Shown: one piece after another, positions 1-7,637 of the stretch | Layout: each line of letters begins with the position of its first letter | How positions within the stretch are numbered: position 1 is the stretch's first letter | NCBI GenBank assembly: GCA_022616575.1 | Contig: JAKEEN010000053.1 | Span: forward strand, 1-11,692 | DNA length: 11,692 nucleotides | Source: Flammeovirgaceae bacterium | Lineage (GTDB): Bacteria; Bacteroidota; Bacteroidia; Cytophagales; Cyclobacteriaceae | Reading direction: 5' to 3' | The notes under the pieces: generated by a model | The model's input: the letters and a program-made list of their open reading frames with translations, nothing else | Database searches by the model: none | What the model was told of the DNA's origin: nothing | Program-made: the position numbers and the translations under genes

Positions 1-125
1 ACAGCCGCGTAAGTAAAGAATACTGTTAATGGTACCGCAATGTGGGTACGGGTTAAACTCTCTAAAATAGGGTTCTTAAAGAGTTGCTTCGTTCCTTTAT
101 TCTTGGGTAACACTGTCTCCGTCAT
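1..125 (-). CDS. N-terminal fragment, possible sterol desaturase / fatty acid hydroxylase family protein
   Basis: This is the first 41 codons of a minus-strand gene that continues beyond the left edge. The ATG is at 125-123 and the frame stays open to position 1. The visible protein has a polar start rich in Lys (MTETVLPKNKGTKQLF), then a segment reading NPILESLTRTHIAVPLTVFF that leads into what looks like the first membrane helix. A short basic leader followed by 'NP-x-LE-x-LTRTH' and a hydrophobic stretch recalls, from memory, the N-terminus of Bacteroidota sterol desaturase/fatty acid hydroxylase membrane proteins. The diagnostic His clusters of that family lie outside the window, so the family call is tentative. 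A good promoter (142-172) lies just upstream, so it is probably transcribed independently of bshA. Confidence 0.5.
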   Translation of the reverse strand, partial: MTETVLPKNKGTKQLFKNPILESLTRTHIAVPLTVFFTYAA

Positions 126-141
126 AACCTGATTTTAAATG

Positions 142-172
142 CAAATTTAATTTACTGAGAACATTAAGCCAA
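142..172 (-). promoter_or_regulatory. Bacteroidota-type promoter for the left-edge gene
   Basis: On the minus strand the -7 element TAAATTTG (149-142) matches the Bacteroidota consensus TAnnTTTG at every fixed position. A TTG -33 element (172-170) lies 20 bases upstream, which is within the usual spacing. The predicted transcription start is around 135-138, giving a leader of only about 10-13 bases before the ATG at 125. The site sits in the 73-base gap after the bshA stop codon. Confidence 0.6.
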
Positions 173-198
173 CTATTCCTTCATCCACAATTGCAATT

Positions 199-1350
199 TT
201 ATATCCGCACCTCGGTCGCCACTTTTTCGATGATCCTTTGATAATGAGCCTCGTACAAGGGAAGTATTTTGCTAATGTCAAACTCTTTGGCCCTCTTCAA
301 GGCATTCTCTTTGAACTTGGGCAGATTTCCTTTGTCTAACACAAAGAGAGCCTTGCGGGTCATGTCTTCAATGTCGCCAATATTGCTCATGAACCCCGTT
401 ACGCCCTGAATATTAAGTTCGGGAATACCCCCTGCATTAGATGAAATTACAGGCACTTCGCAAGCCATGGCTTCCAGAGCTGCCAACCCGAAACTTTCCT
501 TTTCGGAAGGCATTAAGAAAAGATCGGCAACACTCAATACTTCTTCTACGGCTTCGAGTTTGCCAAGAAACCGGACATCATCACAAATGTCCAACTCACG
601 ACAATGAGCTTCTGCTTTGTTGCGTTCAGGTCCATCGCCAATCATGAGCAACTTAGCCGGCATCTCCTTATGAATATTCGCAAACACGTGGATCACATCG
701 TTCACCCGTTTTACTTTTCTGAAGTTTGAGGTATGAACTACTAATACCTCATCATTCGGACAAATCGCTTTCTTGAAGTGATCTTTCTTTTGCTTCTTGA
801 ATTTTTCTAAGTCGATAAAATTGGGAATAACATCGATTTCGTTTGTGATTTTAAAGTACTGGTACGTTTGTTTTCGAAGGTCTTCAGATACAGCGGTTAC
901 TCCGTCTGACTGATTGATACTGAATGTGACTACGGGCTCGTAGGAATCATCCTTACCCACCAGCGTAATATCGGTTCCGTGCAAGGTGGTGACAACCGGA
1001 ATGGTGATGCCATGCGTTTTTAAAATCTGTTTAGCCATGTAGGCGGCAGAAGCATGAGGGATGGCGTAGTGAACATGCAATAAGTCCAGTCGCTCATTTT
1101 TTACCACGCTCACCATCTTACTGGCCAGGGCCAATTCATAAGGCGGATACTCAAACAATGGATAGGAGTGAAAATCTACCTCATGGTAGAAAAGATTCTC
1201 ATTTAAAAAGTCAAGCCGACTTGGTTGAGAATAAGTAATAAAGTGAACCTTGTGACCTTCTTTGGCAAGTGCTTTCCCTAACTCGGTAGCAACCACACCA
1301 CTTCCCCCAAAGGTGGGATAACACACGATACCTATTTTTATTTCGTTCAT
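199..1350 (-). CDS. bshA: N-acetyl-alpha-D-glucosaminyl L-malate synthase BshA (bacillithiol biosynthesis)
   Basis: A cytoplasmic GT-B fold, family 4 glycosyltransferase of 383 aa, the normal BshA length. BshA transfers GlcNAc from UDP-GlcNAc to L-malate, the first step to bacillithiol; BshB then deacetylates the product and BshC adds cysteine. Visible features are the start KIGIVCYPTFGGSGVVATEL with the GGSG loop at residues 15-18, the HVHYAIPHA segment (92-100), TTLHGTD (121-127), the SNFRKVKRV nucleotide-sugar-binding segment (208-216) and the GT4 E-x7-E motif with E285 and E293 in ESFGLAALE. The whole pattern is more typical of BshA than of generic GT4 enzymes. The ATG immediately follows the TAA of the upstream gene (TAAATG), with no intergenic base, so translation is probably coupled. 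No bshB or bshC is in the window. Confidence 0.93.
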   Translation of the reverse strand: MNEIKIGIVCYPTFGGSGVVATELGKALAKEGHKVHFITYSQPSRLDFLNENLFYHEVDFHSYPLFEYPPYELALASKMVSVVKNERLDLLHVHYAIPHASAAYMAKQILKTHGITIPVVTTLHGTDITLVGKDDSYEPVVTFSINQSDGVTAVSEDLRKQTYQYFKITNEIDVIPNFIDLEKFKKQKKDHFKKAICPNDEVLVVHTSNFRKVKRVNDVIHVFANIHKEMPAKLLMIGDGPERNKAEAHCRELDICDDVRFLGKLEAVEEVLSVADLFLMPSEKESFGLAALEAMACEVPVISSNAGGIPELNIQGVTGFMSNIGDIEDMTRKALFVLDKGNLPKFKENALKRAKEFDISKILPLYEAHYQRIIEKVATEVRI

Positions 1351-3870
1351 TTAATTCTGATTGCTTTTACAATATTCAAAAATCGACTCATAGACAACAT
1401 CCTGAATGCGAGAACGGATATTGGTAGTTAAAAGTTTAGTGCTTCGGTCGGGGTACACCCGGTTCGATAAGAAAACAAATACAAGGTTAAATTCCGGGTC
1501 AACCCAAAGGCAGGTTCCGGTAAAGCCGGTGTGACCAAACATTCTTGAAGAACCAAATCGGGAAGAAGGGCTGTTCGGGTCACCCGCTTTAGCCCAACCG
1601 AGTCCCCGCTTGCTATTCTCAAATTGTTTTTGTGTAAAAAGCTGTACAGTTTCAGGTTTGTAGAATTGAAGCCCTCCGTACGTGCCTTGTTGCAGCCACA
1701 TTTGCCCTAATTTTAATAAGTCATTGGCATTACCAAATAAACCCGCGTGACCGGCAAAGCCACCAAGCATGGCGGCCCGCTCATCATGAACGGTTCCCGT
1801 AAGCGTTGACTTTCTAAAATACCTGTCGATTTCGGTAGGTGCTATTTGCGATTCCGGGAAACGTTGAAGCGGAGTGAAGCCCAGTGTATTGGCACCGAGG
1901 GGTTCATAAATATTTTGACGAAGAAAATCTTCAACCGACTGATTGAGTAAGCGTTCTGCCATTCTTTCCAGGATCATGAAACCAAGGTCGCTGTAGCGAT
2001 ATGGGTAAGGGGTACGAACAGGCTTCTCGATCATTTTAGATTTAAGTATCCATTGCCAGATAGAGTCCCTAAGCAATGGCGAACCAAATAAACCGGGTGC
2101 TATTTGCATGGGATAGTCTGTGCTCTGCTTTGAACTGTAAAATTCAGGAAGAACAACACTGTCTTTCATGGTTTGAGGATAGAGTAACAGAAAAGGGAAT
2201 AACCCTGATTGATGAGTAAGGATATCTTTCAGGATAATGTCTTTTTTGTTTGTGTTTAGTAGCTCAGGTAAATACACCGAAGCTTTTTTGTTCAGATTGA
2301 TCATTCCTTTTTCGTAAAGAAAACTAACTGCCTGAAGGGTTGCCGATACTTTTGTGATAGACGCTAAATCATAAATTGTATTTTCATCTACTGGAATTTT
2401 ATTCTCATACGTTTGCCATCCATAGGCATGGTCATACACAATCTTTCCGTCCTTCGCCACCAACACGTAACAGCCGGGTGTTGCTTTGTTTTCGATAGCT
2501 TCATAAACAATGCTCTTGATTTTTGAAAGCGTTTTGCTGTCCATTCCGGCTTCTTCCGGCAACGAAAATTTAAGGCGCTGAAGTGAGCTTGTTTTTATGT
2601 TAGCGGCTTGTTCAAAGACGGAAGATAGAGACGGGGGTAATTTGCCTTTGGCAGGAAGCGCTCCAAAAATTACCTCAGCCGTTGCCATCTGCATGAGGTC
2701 TTCATCGGAATAAGATTGAATGAGCACAGGAAAATCTGACCAAGGAGCTAATAATTGGCCGTCTCCAAAATTTACGATAATAACATCTTTTCCAATTGTC
2801 TCCTTTCTCAGCCATTTAATAATTTGTTTTTGAATATTTTCTGATTGGGGATAAAGTGCGACAATAATAAGGTCATGCAGAGACAGTTCATTTGTTATTC
2901 TGGCTGTATCACTAAGACTCTCCATTGAAAAATGGGTGCTTGATTGATATTTGGAGATATACCTGGAGAATGTTTTGCTTCCTCTGCCACTAACTGTAAG
3001 GATTGCGAATTTTTTATTGTCGAGTATTTTTATCGGCAGGGTATTATTATCCTTTACGACTGTTACAGCCGACTCATATAATGCCTGACGCAAAACAAAA
3101 TCGGGTGAAGTATTTAAACGCTCAATAAGGTTGTCGGTATCAGTGAGCTTTTGTTTGTTGAGCCCAAGTTCATATTTCAGTGCCAGAATTCTCCTCACTG
3201 ATGTATTGAGCCGTACCTGCCATGCAGGATTTTTTGCAATCAATTTTTTTGATCTTTTTATAAATGTGCGTACGTCCTTCGAATTGACAATCAGGTCGCC
3301 CGATCCTTCAAATACTGCTTTGACCAAATCTGTGTAGCGCTTGTTTTTTGGGCCGGTCTGAATTTTCTGAAAATCAATTACGGACAGATTTTCAACATGA
3401 GTGGAGCTTTCACTCATACTTACATGTGCTCCAATGGTTTTTGTCTGCCTTGAAATAACAGTTTGCAAGCTTTTCTTCAATGAGTCATTATCAACTGCAT
3501 CTAAAATGGTTGCCGCTGGAAAAACAATGATACTATCCAGTACATTGGCAAGTCCACCATCAGTATTTACCGCAATAAGAACAGGAATCTTTGATGTCCT
3601 TTGAAATTCATTAATTTTCGTGGCAGTCATAATCGGGCCGCCATCAGTAATAATCAGTCCGCCAAGTCCAAAATTTTGAATTTGTGATTCAACCCGCTGC
3701 CATTCGTTTTCTCCCTTTTTTATGGATAGGGGAACAACCACTATTTGCCCGATTTTATCTTCAGGACTGAGGGTTTGGAAGACACTATCTACCCAACGCT
3801 CTTTATCAATTTGCGCATACCCCGCCAGGGTGCTGAAAAGACACAGAAAAACCAAAAAAACTTTTTTCAC
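1351..3870 (-). CDS. Exported GH3-like / class C beta-lactamase-like fusion protein with a shortened GH3 domain
   Basis: A two-part envelope protein of 839 aa from a GTG start at 3870. That start is preferred because it directly gives a type I signal peptide (basic KK, a hydrophobic core, then AGYAQ around residue 20). The in-frame ATG at 3945 would place 25 atypical residues before it and overlap the divergent promoter. Residues about 22-240 resemble a GH3 N-terminal domain (WVDSVFQTLSPEDKIGQ, GGLIITDGG at 70-78, IPVLIAVNTDGG at 95-106). After GAHVSMSES (147-155) the segments that normally carry KHFPGHG and the nucleophile Asp are absent. A GH3 C-terminal-like region follows. The part from about 445 is a beta-lactamase/PBP-like serine hydrolase with S504-x-x-K507 (SITK), Y626-S627-D628 and H780-T781-G782. 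Such fusions are probably cell-wall hydrolases or recycling proteins; serine hydrolase activity is plausible, glycosidase activity doubtful. bshA follows directly. Confidence 0.85.
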   Translation of the reverse strand: MKKVFLVFLCLFSTLAGYAQIDKERWVDSVFQTLSPEDKIGQIVVVPLSIKKGENEWQRVESQIQNFGLGGLIITDGGPIMTATKINEFQRTSKIPVLIAVNTDGGLANVLDSIIVFPAATILDAVDNDSLKKSLQTVISRQTKTIGAHVSMSESSTHVENLSVIDFQKIQTGPKNKRYTDLVKAVFEGSGDLIVNSKDVRTFIKRSKKLIAKNPAWQVRLNTSVRRILALKYELGLNKQKLTDTDNLIERLNTSPDFVLRQALYESAVTVVKDNNTLPIKILDNKKFAILTVSGRGSKTFSRYISKYQSSTHFSMESLSDTARITNELSLHDLIIVALYPQSENIQKQIIKWLRKETIGKDVIIVNFGDGQLLAPWSDFPVLIQSYSDEDLMQMATAEVIFGALPAKGKLPPSLSSVFEQAANIKTSSLQRLKFSLPEEAGMDSKTLSKIKSIVYEAIENKATPGCYVLVAKDGKIVYDHAYGWQTYENKIPVDENTIYDLASITKVSATLQAVSFLYEKGMINLNKKASVYLPELLNTNKKDIILKDILTHQSGLFPFLLLYPQTMKDSVVLPEFYSSKQSTDYPMQIAPGLFGSPLLRDSIWQWILKSKMIEKPVRTPYPYRYSDLGFMILERMAERLLNQSVEDFLRQNIYEPLGANTLGFTPLQRFPESQIAPTEIDRYFRKSTLTGTVHDERAAMLGGFAGHAGLFGNANDLLKLGQMWLQQGTYGGLQFYKPETVQLFTQKQFENSKRGLGWAKAGDPNSPSSRFGSSRMFGHTGFTGTCLWVDPEFNLVFVFLSNRVYPDRSTKLLTTNIRSRIQDVVYESIFEYCKSNQN

Positions 3871-3887
3871 GATAAGGTCGTTAGCGT

Positions 3888-3918
3888 TTTGAAATAGCTT
3901 GCCCAAAAGGCATTTTTG
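3888..3918 (+). promoter_or_regulatory. Promoter of the small membrane protein-mutL-rhomboid operon
   Basis: TTTG at 3888-3891 is followed after 19 bases by CATTTTTG at 3911-3918. This matches the Bacteroidota -33/-7 form TTTG-N19-TAnnTTTG with one mismatch (C for the first T). The predicted start is near 3924, leaving a leader of about 24 bases before the ATG at 3948. The site lies in the gap created when the minus-strand gene is started at 3870, which supports that start choice. Confidence 0.6.
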
Positions 3919-3947
3919 CAGGTCGTAAGTTAGAAAAATTCCCATCC

Positions 3948-4319
3948 ATGAAGTTTATATCCATTTTCACAAAAACCCCTCAGCATAAGCGGTTCAATTA
4001 TACGCCTATGTATTACAATCCGAAGGAGGAAGAGCGCAAAGAGCGGGAAGAACGCATAAAAAAAGAGTTAAATCCTGACGTTCAACCAGAAGAAAAACAC
4101 AAGTCAAGAATTGCGGGTTCATTTCAGGAGGCACGAAGAAAATACAAGCGCAATACCACCAGCCCTAATGTAGCACTGATGCGTACACTTATTTTATTAT
4201 TGATCGTTTTATTGTTGATCGGATACCTTCAATTCGGGTCGGTGGTTGCTTATGGCTTAGTAGTACTTGTGCCGCTTTGGTTTTTCATAAAATTAAAAGG
4301 CTTGAAAAAGCGTTCGTAA
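3948..4319 (+). CDS. Small membrane protein with charged N-terminal region, function unknown
   Basis: A 123-aa protein I cannot assign to a characterised family. Residues 1-22 (KFISIFTKTPQHKRFNYTPMYY) are followed by a highly charged, probably helical region (24-68) rich in Glu, Lys and Arg. Two hydrophobic segments come next, about 80-94 and 97-115, then a basic tail (KLKGLKKRS), which suggests a helical hairpin in the inner membrane with both ends in the cytoplasm. The first ATG is chosen because the segment 'P-x-H-x-x-F-x-Y-x-P' before the internal Met21 looks like part of a conserved start in related Bacteroidota proteins (from memory). The stop lies 7 bases before mutL, so it is the first gene of that operon. 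A role in DNA repair cannot be inferred from position alone. Confidence 0.75.
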   Translation: MKFISIFTKTPQHKRFNYTPMYYNPKEEERKEREERIKKELNPDVQPEEKHKSRIAGSFQEARRKYKRNTTSPNVALMRTLILLLIVLLLIGYLQFGSVVAYGLVVLVPLWFFIKLKGLKKRS

Positions 4320-4326
4320 TTTTTCC

Positions 4327-6129
4327 ATGCCTGATATCATCCAGCTTTTACCCGATTCTATTGCCAATCAGATTGCGGCCGGTGAAGTAGTGCAGCGGCC
4401 CGCTTCGGTGGTGAAGGAGTTGATGGAAAATTCGGTGGATGCAGGAGCAACGAGTATCAAACTCATCATTAAAGATGCTGGTAAAACGCTTGTCCAGGTA
4501 ATGGATGATGGCAAAGGCATGTCTGAGATTGATGCACGCATGAGCCTGGAACGACACGCTACCTCTAAAATCAGAAAAGCAGAGGATTTATTTACCCTTC
4601 GCACGATGGGATTTCGTGGCGAAGCCCTGGCTTCAATTGCAGCCGTAGCCCAGGTGGAAATGAAGACGCGCCAGGGTGAAGACGAGTTAGGAACCTTACT
4701 GGTAGTCGAAGCATCGGATGTAAAACGACAAGAGCCCGCGGCCTGCGAAAAGGGCACCATCATTAGTGTAAAGAATCTATTTTATAACATTCCGGCTCGC
4801 AGAAATTTTTTAAAGTCGAATGCATCCGAGCTACAGCACATTGAAGAAGAATTTAAACGACTGGCTTTGGCCTATCCGCATATTTCCTTTTCACTAATCA
4901 ACCATGACGTACTGGAGTTTGATTTGCCTGCAGGTAAAATTGGTCAGCGCATTGTCAATATTTTTGGCAAAGCCTATCAACAGCAATTAGCTGCCTGCAA
5001 AGAAGACGCTACTTCAATAAGAGTAACGGGCTATGTGGGTAAGCCTGAAGCGGCTCGCAAGAAAAGAGGTGAGCAATTTTTGTTTGTGAATAACCGGTTT
5101 ATCCGGAGCAATTATTTGAATCATGCCGTGATGACTGCTTTCGAAGGGTTGTTGCCTGAAGGAAGCTTTCCGTTTTATGTTCTGTTTATCGAGATCGATC
5201 CGAAGCACATTGATGTAAACGTTCACCCAACAAAAACGGAAATTAAATTTGATGACGAGCGGACTGTTTATACGATTGTGCTATCAGCCGTAAGACAGGC
5301 CCTGGGGGTTCACAACCTGGTTCCTGCTATTGACTTCCACTCAGATGTAAATATTGTATCAAAACTTTCACAGACTTCCCAGGATGTGAAGGAAACTTTT
5401 TTTGAAGAACGGTTTCAGACTATTAACAGAGCGAACTTAAAAAATTGGGATAAACTCTTTGACGAAGAAGTGTTGCGCAAAGGAGCAGAGGTCACACAAC
5501 AGGAAACCAGGACTTTGCGATTTGAGAGTTCAATTAACCAGGATGAATCGGCTGCATCAACCGAAAAAATAATTTTTCAACTGCACCATCGCTATATCAT
5601 CCGCCAGGTAAAAGCAGGCATGATGATTATCGATCAGCAGGCAGCACATGAGAGGGTGTTGTTTGAAAAATTCGGGGCGCAAATGAAATCATCAGCCGGT
5701 GAGAGCCAGCAAAGTTTATTTCCGCAGAGTATTACATTTTCTGCTGCTGACTTCGCACTGGTCATGGAGATGATGAAGGAAATTGAAGCGCTGGGGTTCA
5801 GGGCCGAAATATTTGGTAAAAATACATTGTTGGTTACGGGAGTGCCGGTGCACGTGTCCGTAGGAAGAGAAAAGGAATTGTTTGAAGGATTAATTGAGCA
5901 ATTCAAAATGAATCAATCGGAATTCTCCCTGCCAATAAGCGAAAACTTAATCAGGGCGCTGGCAAAACGTGCTTCTATCAAAGAAGGCCAGCTGTTGATA
6001 CGTGAAGAAATGGAGAGCCTGATTGGTAATTTATTTGCCTGCAAGACCCCGAATTTTGCACCTGACGGCCGCCCAACATTTACTATTTTTGATTTGAACA
6101 AAATTGGCAGTTATTTCGATCGACCTTAA
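4327..6129 (+). CDS. mutL: DNA mismatch repair protein MutL (endonuclease motifs degenerate)
   Basis: A 600-aa GHKL ATPase that couples MutS mismatch recognition to downstream repair. The N-terminal domain (1 to about 330) has all expected motifs: LLPDSIANQIAAGEVVQRPA, the catalytic Glu E31 and Mg-binding N35 in ELMENSVDAGA, DDGKGM (60-65), RHATSKI (76-82), GFRGEALASI (95-104) and DVNVHPTK (296-303). A linker runs to about 410. The C-terminal dimerisation domain has a beta-clamp-type QxxLxP motif (Q461-P466) and the segment DQQAAHERVLFE (436-447). The residues that bind metal in endonuclease-type MutL are replaced: DQHA is DQQA (Q438), ACR is AKR (546-548) and CPHGRP is APDGRP (578-583). The protein therefore probably has no nicking activity of its own. 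No mutS or mutH is in the window. It is the second gene of a four-gene operon. Confidence 0.96.
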   Translation: MPDIIQLLPDSIANQIAAGEVVQRPASVVKELMENSVDAGATSIKLIIKDAGKTLVQVMDDGKGMSEIDARMSLERHATSKIRKAEDLFTLRTMGFRGEALASIAAVAQVEMKTRQGEDELGTLLVVEASDVKRQEPAACEKGTIISVKNLFYNIPARRNFLKSNASELQHIEEEFKRLALAYPHISFSLINHDVLEFDLPAGKIGQRIVNIFGKAYQQQLAACKEDATSIRVTGYVGKPEAARKKRGEQFLFVNNRFIRSNYLNHAVMTAFEGLLPEGSFPFYVLFIEIDPKHIDVNVHPTKTEIKFDDERTVYTIVLSAVRQALGVHNLVPAIDFHSDVNIVSKLSQTSQDVKETFFEERFQTINRANLKNWDKLFDEEVLRKGAEVTQQETRTLRFESSINQDESAASTEKIIFQLHHRYIIRQVKAGMMIIDQQAAHERVLFEKFGAQMKSSAGESQQSLFPQSITFSAADFALVMEMMKEIEALGFRAEIFGKNTLLVTGVPVHVSVGREKELFEGLIEQFKMNQSEFSLPISENLIRALAKRASIKEGQLLIREEMESLIGNLFACKTPNFAPDGRPTFTIFDLNKIGSYFDRP

Positions 6130-6143
6130 AATAAATTGTATTC

Positions 6144-6728
6144 ATGTTTAACAGACTCACACCGGTAGTTAGAAACCTGATCTTCATCAACGTAATCGTT
6201 TTTATTGGCCAGCAGATTGCCCCACTACATCTTACTGAGTTGCTCTCGTTATGGAATGTTCGCTCCGAATATTTTAAACCGTATCAGCTTTTCACGTATA
6301 TGTTTGCACATGGAGGGTTTGGTCATATTTTCTTCAATATGTTAAGCTTGGCTTTCATGGGGCCTATCCTTGAGCATTATTGGGGTACTCAACGCTTTTT
6401 ATTGTTCTATATGGTGACCGGAATTGGTGCGGGTGTGCTAAGCGTGGCACTCGATTTATTTTTTGGCATCGGTACCTTTGGAATTATGATGGGTGCCTCC
6501 GGTGCGGTCTATGGCATATTAATGGGATTTGGGATGATTTTTCCCAACATGGAGATTCAGTTGCTCATTCCGCCTATTCCCATAAAAGCCAAATACCTTG
6601 TCTTTGTTTTATTCGGGATTTCCTTGTTACTCGGTGGCAACGTAGCCCATTTTGCGCATTTGGGTGGAATTATTTTTGCCTTTATTCTGATAAAGTTGTG
6701 GCGTTCGCGCGGGGGTGGTTATTTTTAG
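6144..6728 (+). CDS. Rhomboid family intramembrane serine protease (first of a tandem pair)
   Basis: A 194-aa polytopic inner-membrane protein with the basic six-helix rhomboid core. Rhomboids cleave transmembrane segments of other proteins using a Ser-His dyad. Visible are H61-x3-N65 (HIFFN) in the second helix, which stabilises the oxyanion; the nucleophile S119 in GASG (117-120); and the general base H172 in AHLGG (171-175). All key residues are present, so the enzyme should be active. The ATG at 6144 lies 14 bases after the mutL stop and the stop lies 8 bases before the second rhomboid, so all are probably cotranscribed. The substrate is unknown. Confidence 0.92.
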   Translation: MFNRLTPVVRNLIFINVIVFIGQQIAPLHLTELLSLWNVRSEYFKPYQLFTYMFAHGGFGHIFFNMLSLAFMGPILEHYWGTQRFLLFYMVTGIGAGVLSVALDLFFGIGTFGIMMGASGAVYGILMGFGMIFPNMEIQLLIPPIPIKAKYLVFVLFGISLLLGGNVAHFAHLGGIIFAFILIKLWRSRGGGYF

Positions 6729-6736
6729 GGTAGACT

Positions 6737-7630
6737 ATGTTAGAGGAGTTCAAAAACGCATTTCAACGACCCAACAATGCGCACGTTCAGTTGATCATTA
6801 TCAACGTTGCGTTGTTTTTGATTATTGGCATTATCTCCGTAATCGGTGAAGTGTCAGGGTTCACTGCGTTTTCTGATGCCATCTATAATCAATTTACAAT
6901 TCCTCCAACTATCGGTGAGTACCTAACCCGGCCCTGGACCCTCATCACGTATATGTTTGCCCACAGCCGGTGGGATATTTTCCACATCCTGTTTAACATG
7001 CTGGTGTTCTACTGGTTCGGAAAACTGTTTGTTGAATATTTAGGAAGTGCAAAACTTACAGCCCTTTATGTGCTAGGAGGCATTGCTGGTGGTTTATTAT
7101 ACTTGGCTATGTATAACTTGGTTCCTTATTATCAGGAGCGATCTGGGTTTACCGGCATGGTAGGGGCATCGGCAGCAGTTTATGCGGTTGTAGTGGCCAC
7201 CGCCACACTACTTCCCAACTACACATTCTTTTTGCTTTTCCTTGGCCCTGTAAGAATCAAATATATAGCAGCCTTTTATGTTGTCATTTCCTTTCTCGGA
7301 TCAGTGGGTTCTAATGCGGGTGGAAACATTGCACATTTGGGTGGAGCGCTGTTGGGTTTTATTTATCTTAAACAATTGCAAGCCGGTGTAAACTGGGGTG
7401 GATGGATCACAGCCATTATCGAATGGTTTAATGATTTATGGAAACCCCGCCCGAAGGTGAAAGTAACCTATCGAAGTGAGAGCGATCTCAAAAAGAAGAA
7501 AGCTAAATCAACGGAATCAAAAGTTTCGCAAGATGAGATCGATGCCATCCTCGATAAAATTTCTGATGGCGGCTACGAAAGTCTGACCAAAGAAGAGAAA
7601 GAAAAACTCTTTAACGCGAGCAAGAAATAA
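6737..7630 (+). CDS. Rhomboid family intramembrane serine protease with C-terminal DUF6576-like tail
   Basis: A second rhomboid, 297 aa, with H83-x3-N87 (HILFN), nucleophile S145 in GASA (143-146) and H200 in NIAHLGG. The usual Gly after the nucleophile is Ala here, which is tolerated in many rhomboids. Compared with its neighbour it has a longer first loop (about 40-66) and a cytoplasmic extension after the last helix: a basic stretch (KPRPKVKVTYRSESDLKKKK) and then a short helical unit at about 265-293 (DEIDAILDKISDGGYESLT and onward) that I recall as the DUF6576 tail of Bacteroidota rhomboids. The two rhomboids are probably an old tandem duplication that diverged, since they share the core motifs but little else. 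It is the last gene of the operon and ends 7 bases from a convergent gene. Confidence 0.92.
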   Translation: MLEEFKNAFQRPNNAHVQLIIINVALFLIIGIISVIGEVSGFTAFSDAIYNQFTIPPTIGEYLTRPWTLITYMFAHSRWDIFHILFNMLVFYWFGKLFVEYLGSAKLTALYVLGGIAGGLLYLAMYNLVPYYQERSGFTGMVGASAAVYAVVVATATLLPNYTFFLLFLGPVRIKYIAAFYVVISFLGSVGSNAGGNIAHLGGALLGFIYLKQLQAGVNWGGWITAIIEWFNDLWKPRPKVKVTYRSESDLKKKKAKSTESKVSQDEIDAILDKISDGGYESLTKEEKEKLFNASKK

Positions 7631-7637
7631 GCTCCCC

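Noticed and set aside
4368..4763. Minus-strand 131-aa open frame opposite mutL
   Set aside because: It is a codon shadow of the conserved MutL ATPase domain, with low-complexity Ser/Thr/Ala composition and no promoter.
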